From positions 6,386,001 through 6,450,000 of the forward strand of contig NZ_CP031705.1 in NCBI RefSeq assembly GCF_022701255.1: a stretch of 64,000 nucleotides of DNA, read 5' to 3'. Of the stretch, positions 59,773-64,000 are shown one piece after another; the first letter of the stretch is position 1, and each line of letters begins with the position of its first letter. The notes under the pieces are model-generated. The model searched no databases, had not been told where the DNA came from, and was given only the letters and a program-made list of their open reading frames with translations. This DNA is from Microcoleus vaginatus HSN003. Lineage in GTDB: Bacteria > Cyanobacteriota > Cyanobacteriia > Cyanobacteriales > Microcoleaceae. A program made the position numbers and the translations under genes.

Positions 59773-61188
59773 TTTGCACCTCTACCGCAGACCCCTTTAG
59801 ATTCGTCGTGAACTTGAGTTTCTCATTGCTGAGTAAAGTTAAATTGGAGGCACTTTACCAGGCGGATCTCTAGTTCTTATTAAAATTACTTCGGCTATCG
59901 CCAACCGCTTTCAGGGTAATATCGCAGGCAAAGTTGAGTATTTCTTTTTTTTTTGCGATCGGTCGATCGGTCTTTACCGCTTATCCTGTACCACCAACCC
60001 CCCATGTGTAATCTTGATTTTGTGTCAATTAATTAATTGGTCAGCCCTGGGTTCTCATCCGTAAGCCCTCCGCCCTCATCCTTAAGACCTCAGTGGCGAT
60101 CGGTAATTGATAGTTGACCATCGATAGTTGCTAATAAGTTATTGCTAATTTACCGCTTTTATGATATAGAAAACTTTTAATTTAACTCTCTTAATCTAGT
60201 TAAAGTTAAGCAGCAAAAATAAACGTAAGCAGCCAAGAACCCTCAACAATACAACGGCAATCAAATTATTCCGGTACTCTCAAGCAACCATCATTTTGGG
60301 CATCTAGAGGATTACGCCTCATCAGGCCGGTTTCTCGGAGAATTATTCGATTTGGTAGCGAAGCCTCTACAAAGCAACTGGGTTTGGCAGCCTCGCCGTG
60401 GGTCATTCTCGCTCAAAATGCCGATCGAGCTTGCAACTGTCACCAAAAACGAATTCTGTCTTTTACCATTTTTTGATAAATTTTGCAATATGTCTTGAGA
60501 TAGATATTTTTTGAGATAACTGTTAGTATTGATCCCCAAAAAAAATCTCTGTTGGCGAAGTTTCCTCGCATGGAGAGAAAATGGTGCAACAACTAAAAAT
60601 TAGAACAAATATTTGCCCCGGCTAATTATCTAAATTTCTAATTACTCATCGGGAACTAAAATTAGAAGCGTGCAGTCGTTTAGTCAAGAGATTCAAATCC
60701 TAAGTCAGGGAAGGATTTGTCAAAGCTGGGAGTGTTACAAAACTTCAATACACCCAGCGGAGATCGGAAAAAAAGCAAGGGTAAAATTGGGGGGATACGG
60801 GTTTTGGGTAGTTATTTAGGAGTTGTCAGTGGCGAGTTTAAATTCAGCCAATTCACTGTAGAAATTACGTAGAAGATCTACAATCAGAGGCCATTCGGCG
60901 CCGCTTACTGTAGAAATTACCGAGAACATCTTAAAGGCTCGGAGCTTCGGCGCAGCACTTACAGTGTAGGTTGCAGATCAATTAATTTTGATACGCAATT
61001 GCGGAATATAAAACTCGCAACAGAATGAAAAAAACCTTGCAGTTGAAGTGGCATCTATAATAGTAAAGAGAAGGAGACGAGATCCTATAACAGGCGAAAG
61101 CATGAAGCTAAAAAATTTTCTTCTGCAGCCTCCTGTTTGCTGATAAATTGAGTCTAAGAAGCTTACCATTATTTGGGAAAGATCAACA
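59773..61188. other. 1.4-kb region upstream of the large RTX gene
   Basis: No gene recognised. A 13-bp direct repeat CTGTAGAAATTAC occurs at 60855-60867 and 60908-60920 and might be an operator pair for the RTX gene. A GGGAAAG near 61174 is the probable ribosome-binding site for the ATG at 61189. Confidence 0.45.
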
Positions 61189-64000
61189 ATGAATGAAGAA
61201 GAAATGCCAGTAGGAAATGTATCGGGAACACTTTTTCCCAGGCCAGAGGAAACAGAAATTTCTGAGGTGACAGATCCCAAGTTGTTTACTACACCGATCC
61301 CCCCTGAGGACGGGGAAGCAGATCCCGGGTTTTCAACCACCAATCTAGATGATCCGTCTGTGGATTTAGGCCAAAACAGCCCTAAACTTTCCGATGAGGA
61401 CTTAGCCGATTTAATTAACCTAACACTCGCCGAAAACAGCGAGGGCATTGCCGACCAATTTCCGGATCTGTCTAACGGTGTGGGCGATGATGACGATGAC
61501 GATGACGATGACGATGATGACGATGACGATGACGATGATGACGATGACGATGACAGCGACAGCGACAGCGACAACATTTTCCAGACCTTGGGAGGTACGG
61601 AAATGGAAGAGGATGGTTTAGATGATGGCAGCGGCATCGATCGCCGCCGAACCGTCGTCGGTACCGATGACGATGACCTAATTGTCGCCACTGGCGATAA
61701 CGAGGAGATATACGGCAAAAGAGGCAAGGATCAAATCAAAGGAAACCGTGACAAAAACAATAAAATCTACGGTGGTAAAGATGACGACGATTGCGAGGGC
61801 GGCGATGGCGACGATGAAATAAGAGGCGATCGGGGCAACGACAACGTTAAGGGCGGCAAAGGCGACGACAAGGTTAATGGCGGTAAAGATAACGACAGCC
61901 TTTTTGGCGGTACCGGCAACGACACCTGCGAAGGCGATGACGGCGATGACTCTGCCCACGGCAACGAAGGAGAAGATGACGTTGACGGCGGCGCCGGCAA
62001 CGATAGCATCTACGGTGGCAAAGACAACGACGATTGCGAGGGCGGCGAAGGCAACGATAACGTCCGGGGCGATCGGGGCAACGATACCGTAAATGGCGGC
62101 GAAGGCAATGATACCGTTAACGGCGGCAAAGATAACGATATCGTGGGCGGCGATGCCGGCAGCGACGTTTGCAGCGGCGACGACGGCGACGACAGCGTTA
62201 GCGGCGGCATCGGCAACGATACCGTGGGCGGCGATGCCGGCAGCGACGTTTGCAGTGGCGACGACGGCGACGACAGCGTTAGCGGCGGCACCGGTAACGA
62301 TACCGTGATGGGTGGCGACGGCAGCGACGTTTGCAGTGGCGACGACGGCGACGACAGCGTTAGTGGCGGCATCGGCGACGATACCGTGATGGGCGGCGAC
62401 GGCAGCGACCTTTGCAGTGGCGACGACGGCGACGACAGCGTGATGGGCGGTGCCGGCGACGACAGTGTGATGGGCGGTGGCGGCAACGATACCCTCGTCA
62501 CTGGCGACGGCAATGACATGGCAGACGGCGGCGACGGCGACGACAGCGTTAGCGGCGGCGGCGACGGCGAGGATACGTTGATGGGCGGCGACGGCAACGA
62601 TACGCTGATGGGCGGTACTGGCAACCATACCTGTATCGGCGGTGCTGGAAATGACGTTTTTGCCATGAGTAACGAGTCTGACGCAGGAAGTGCAGTCATC
62701 ACTGACTACGAAGACGGCCAAGACAAGTTTATGCTGGCTGGCGACTTGAACTTTAACAGCTTGAGCTTTGTACAAGTCGAGGCCAATACCGAAATTCGGG
62801 TCAATAACAGGACGCTGGTGCGATTGTCGAATGTCAACGCAACGCAGATCGATGCTGGCGACTTTTTAGGAGTTGATCCTCAAACTCAAACTCCAAATCA
62901 AACTCCAACTCAAACTCCAACTCCAACTGCGAACCCGATTTTTAACCCTCCGCGAGTCGGAGCTAATAAGAACGGCGTTGCTGGTTCCAGCGGCGGCGAG
63001 CAAAAAATTAATCGTGAGTCGTTGGAGTATGTCGATGACCAGCAAGGTCCTGGCGGCATAGTCTACACGGTAACCGAGCTGCCCGATCCTACAACCGGCC
63101 AACTATTCTTTAAGGGAGCCCCCGTACAACCCGGTTCGACCTTCACTCAAGCAGACATTAACGAAGGCTTTGTAAGTTTCAAAGCGACAGTAGGTTATAA
63201 GGGTGAGGCTGGTTTTGGTTTTAAAGTTACCAACGGCAGAAGAGAGTTCCTCGGCCAGCGTTTTAGCTTGATAGTCGAGCAAAATGTCTTTAACTTTGCT
63301 GGCACTCAACAAGCTCAAGTTATTGTCGGTTCTGCGACGCTGGATAACGACATCGAAGGCGGCGATGGTGACGATAACATTACAGCCGGCAAAGGCAAAG
63401 ATAAAATCATCGGCGGCAAAGGCAAGGACACAATTAAAGGCGGCGATGGCGATGACGATATCGACAGCGGCGATGACGATGATGATATCGAAGTTAGCCT
63501 AGGCAAAAACAAAATAAAAGCAGGCAAAGGCAACGACAAAGTTAAAGGCGGCGGTGGCGATGACGATATCGACGGCGGCGATGAGGATGACGATATCGAC
63601 GGTGGCATGGGCGATGACACAGTAATAGGCGGTGCTGGGAATGACCTATTAACCGGAAATGAGGGCAATGACACGATCGAAGGCGGCCTAGGAACCAATA
63701 CTCTAATTGGGGGTGGTGGAAACGATCGCTTTCTTTACCGCACTTCCCGCCAAGATATTACAACAGTTGCAGAAGCTGACTTTATTACTGACTTTAATGT
63801 CACTGAGGATGTTTTAGAGTTTTCTAACGCAGCTTTTAGTCTCAACGCTTCTATCTTGACCAAAGTGGATATTACTGCTAATTCTACTTTTGGGGCGATC
63901 GGTGGCGCTAATTTCCTCGACTTCACCACGGATATCACTGTTAACAGCATCGCGAGTTTGCAAGCGCGGTTTGCACAGTTGGGCGGCAACCCAGACGTGC
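61189..64000 (+). CDS. Large Asp-rich RTX/cadherin-like surface protein (3' end outside window)
   Basis: At least 937 residues from ATG 61189, open to the window end. Order: an acidic N-terminus; 23 consecutive Asp at residues 100-122, then Ser-Asp repeats; RTX nonapeptides to about 500, in which a 27-residue unit (GGDAGSDVCSGDDGDDSVSG...) is repeated about four times; a QTPTQTPTPT linker; a cadherin-like/CSPG-type domain at about 585-705 (YTVTELPDPTTGQLFFKG, FTQADINEG); a second RTX block at about 715-840; then a post-RTX beta region. The first RTX block carries eight Cys at equivalent positions, unusual for RTX. Expected to be secreted by a type I system and bind calcium. Confidence 0.92.
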   Translation, partial: MNEEEMPVGNVSGTLFPRPEETEISEVTDPKLFTTPIPPEDGEADPGFSTTNLDDPSVDLGQNSPKLSDEDLADLINLTLAENSEGIADQFPDLSNGVGDDDDDDDDDDDDDDDDDDDDDDDSDSDSDNIFQTLGGTEMEEDGLDDGSGIDRRRTVVGTDDDDLIVATGDNEEIYGKRGKDQIKGNRDKNNKIYGGKDDDDCEGGDGDDEIRGDRGNDNVKGGKGDDKVNGGKDNDSLFGGTGNDTCEGDDGDDSAHGNEGEDDVDGGAGNDSIYGGKDNDDCEGGEGNDNVRGDRGNDTVNGGEGNDTVNGGKDNDIVGGDAGSDVCSGDDGDDSVSGGIGNDTVGGDAGSDVCSGDDGDDSVSGGTGNDTVMGGDGSDVCSGDDGDDSVSGGIGDDTVMGGDGSDLCSGDDGDDSVMGGAGDDSVMGGGGNDTLVTGDGNDMADGGDGDDSVSGGGDGEDTLMGGDGNDTLMGGTGNHTCIGGAGNDVFAMSNESDAGSAVITDYEDGQDKFMLAGDLNFNSLSFVQVEANTEIRVNNRTLVRLSNVNATQIDAGDFLGVDPQTQTPNQTPTQTPTPTANPIFNPPRVGANKNGVAGSSGGEQKINRESLEYVDDQQGPGGIVYTVTELPDPTTGQLFFKGAPVQPGSTFTQADINEGFVSFKATVGYKGEAGFGFKVTNGRREFLGQRFSLIVEQNVFNFAGTQQAQVIVGSATLDNDIEGGDGDDNITAGKGKDKIIGGKGKDTIKGGDGDDDIDSGDDDDDIEVSLGKNKIKAGKGNDKVKGGGGDDDIDGGDEDDDIDGGMGDDTVIGGAGNDLLTGNEGNDTIEGGLGTNTLIGGGGNDRFLYRTSRQDITTVAEADFITDFNVTEDVLEFSNAAFSLNASILTKVDITANSTFGAIGGANFLDFTTDITVNSIASLQARFAQLGGNPDV

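Noticed and set aside
60312..60539. 75-codon minus-strand frame upstream of the large RTX gene
   Set aside because: No recognisable motif, no start signal, and composition similar to surrounding non-coding DNA.
61678..62775. Long minus-strand open frame of 365 codons antisense to the RTX gene (Val/Ala-rich)
   Set aside because: It is the mirror of Asp/Gly codon repeats (GAC/GGC read backwards give Val/Ala); it disappears with the RTX repeats and lacks a ribosome-binding site.

Overview
The window looks like chromosomal DNA of a filamentous cyanobacterium of the Microcoleus/Oscillatoria type. The evidence is the very frequent HIP1-type GCGATCGC octamer, heptameric short tandem repeats of the AATCTAA type, many small palindromic repeat families between genes, and typically cyanobacterial genes: a cyAbrB regulator, a DUF6335 protein, DUF4079 and DUF4168 proteins, an HCF173-like SDR/CIA30 fusion and a bacteriophytochrome kinase. 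No rRNA, tRNA or CRISPR array was recognised.

Layout. 1-9.4 kb: small hypothetical proteins, a decayed OmpR-type response regulator, a DUF4079 membrane protein, an orphan sugar ABC permease, the HCF173-like protein and a bacteriophytochrome whose phospho-acceptor His is replaced by Tyr. 9.5-15.8 kb: an Hpt protein, a DMT exporter, an SDR, an RTX protein and an ABC-2 exporter whose two genes are separated by an 82-bp tandem repeat array. 16-19.3 kb: nirBD, an NAD(P)H-type assimilatory nitrite reductase behind a perfect NtcA box. 19.5-25.9 kb: a HEAT-repeat protein and a pentapeptide-repeat protein flank an AT-rich, HIP1-free two-gene cassette that matches the AriA/AriB (PARIS) anti-phage architecture; scar copies of the 3' ends of both flanking genes lie beside it.

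26-30.3 kb: a 132-bp MITE with target duplication, a subtilisin-like protease with a membrane tail coupled to a small protein, and nine copies of a hairpin-bearing repeat of about 135 bp. 30.8-45.2 kb: an apparent sulfated-polysaccharide locus, with APS kinase, GT2, a coiled-coil protein, a sulfotransferase, a GH43-like secreted protein, a TPR protein with two GT2 domains and a 1966-residue TPR/GT61 protein. CysC would supply PAPS for the sulfotransferase, and two accessory C-terminal modules are shared between proteins of the locus.

45.3-64 kb: a second RTX protein, an SDR, an NTF2-like protein, murG, ureEFG, DUF4168, DoxX-DUF4385, cyAbrB-recX, a CHAT (caspase-like) protein with a translationally coupled small upstream gene, and the first 937 codons of a large Asp-rich RTX/cadherin-like protein that runs off the window end.

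The best candidates for new biology are the PARIS-like cassette with its insertion scar, the tandem hairpin array at 29.0-30.2 kb, the Tyr-for-His phytochrome, the intergenic repeats that have been domesticated inside nirB and the TPR/GT61 gene, and the cysteine-laced RTX protein.
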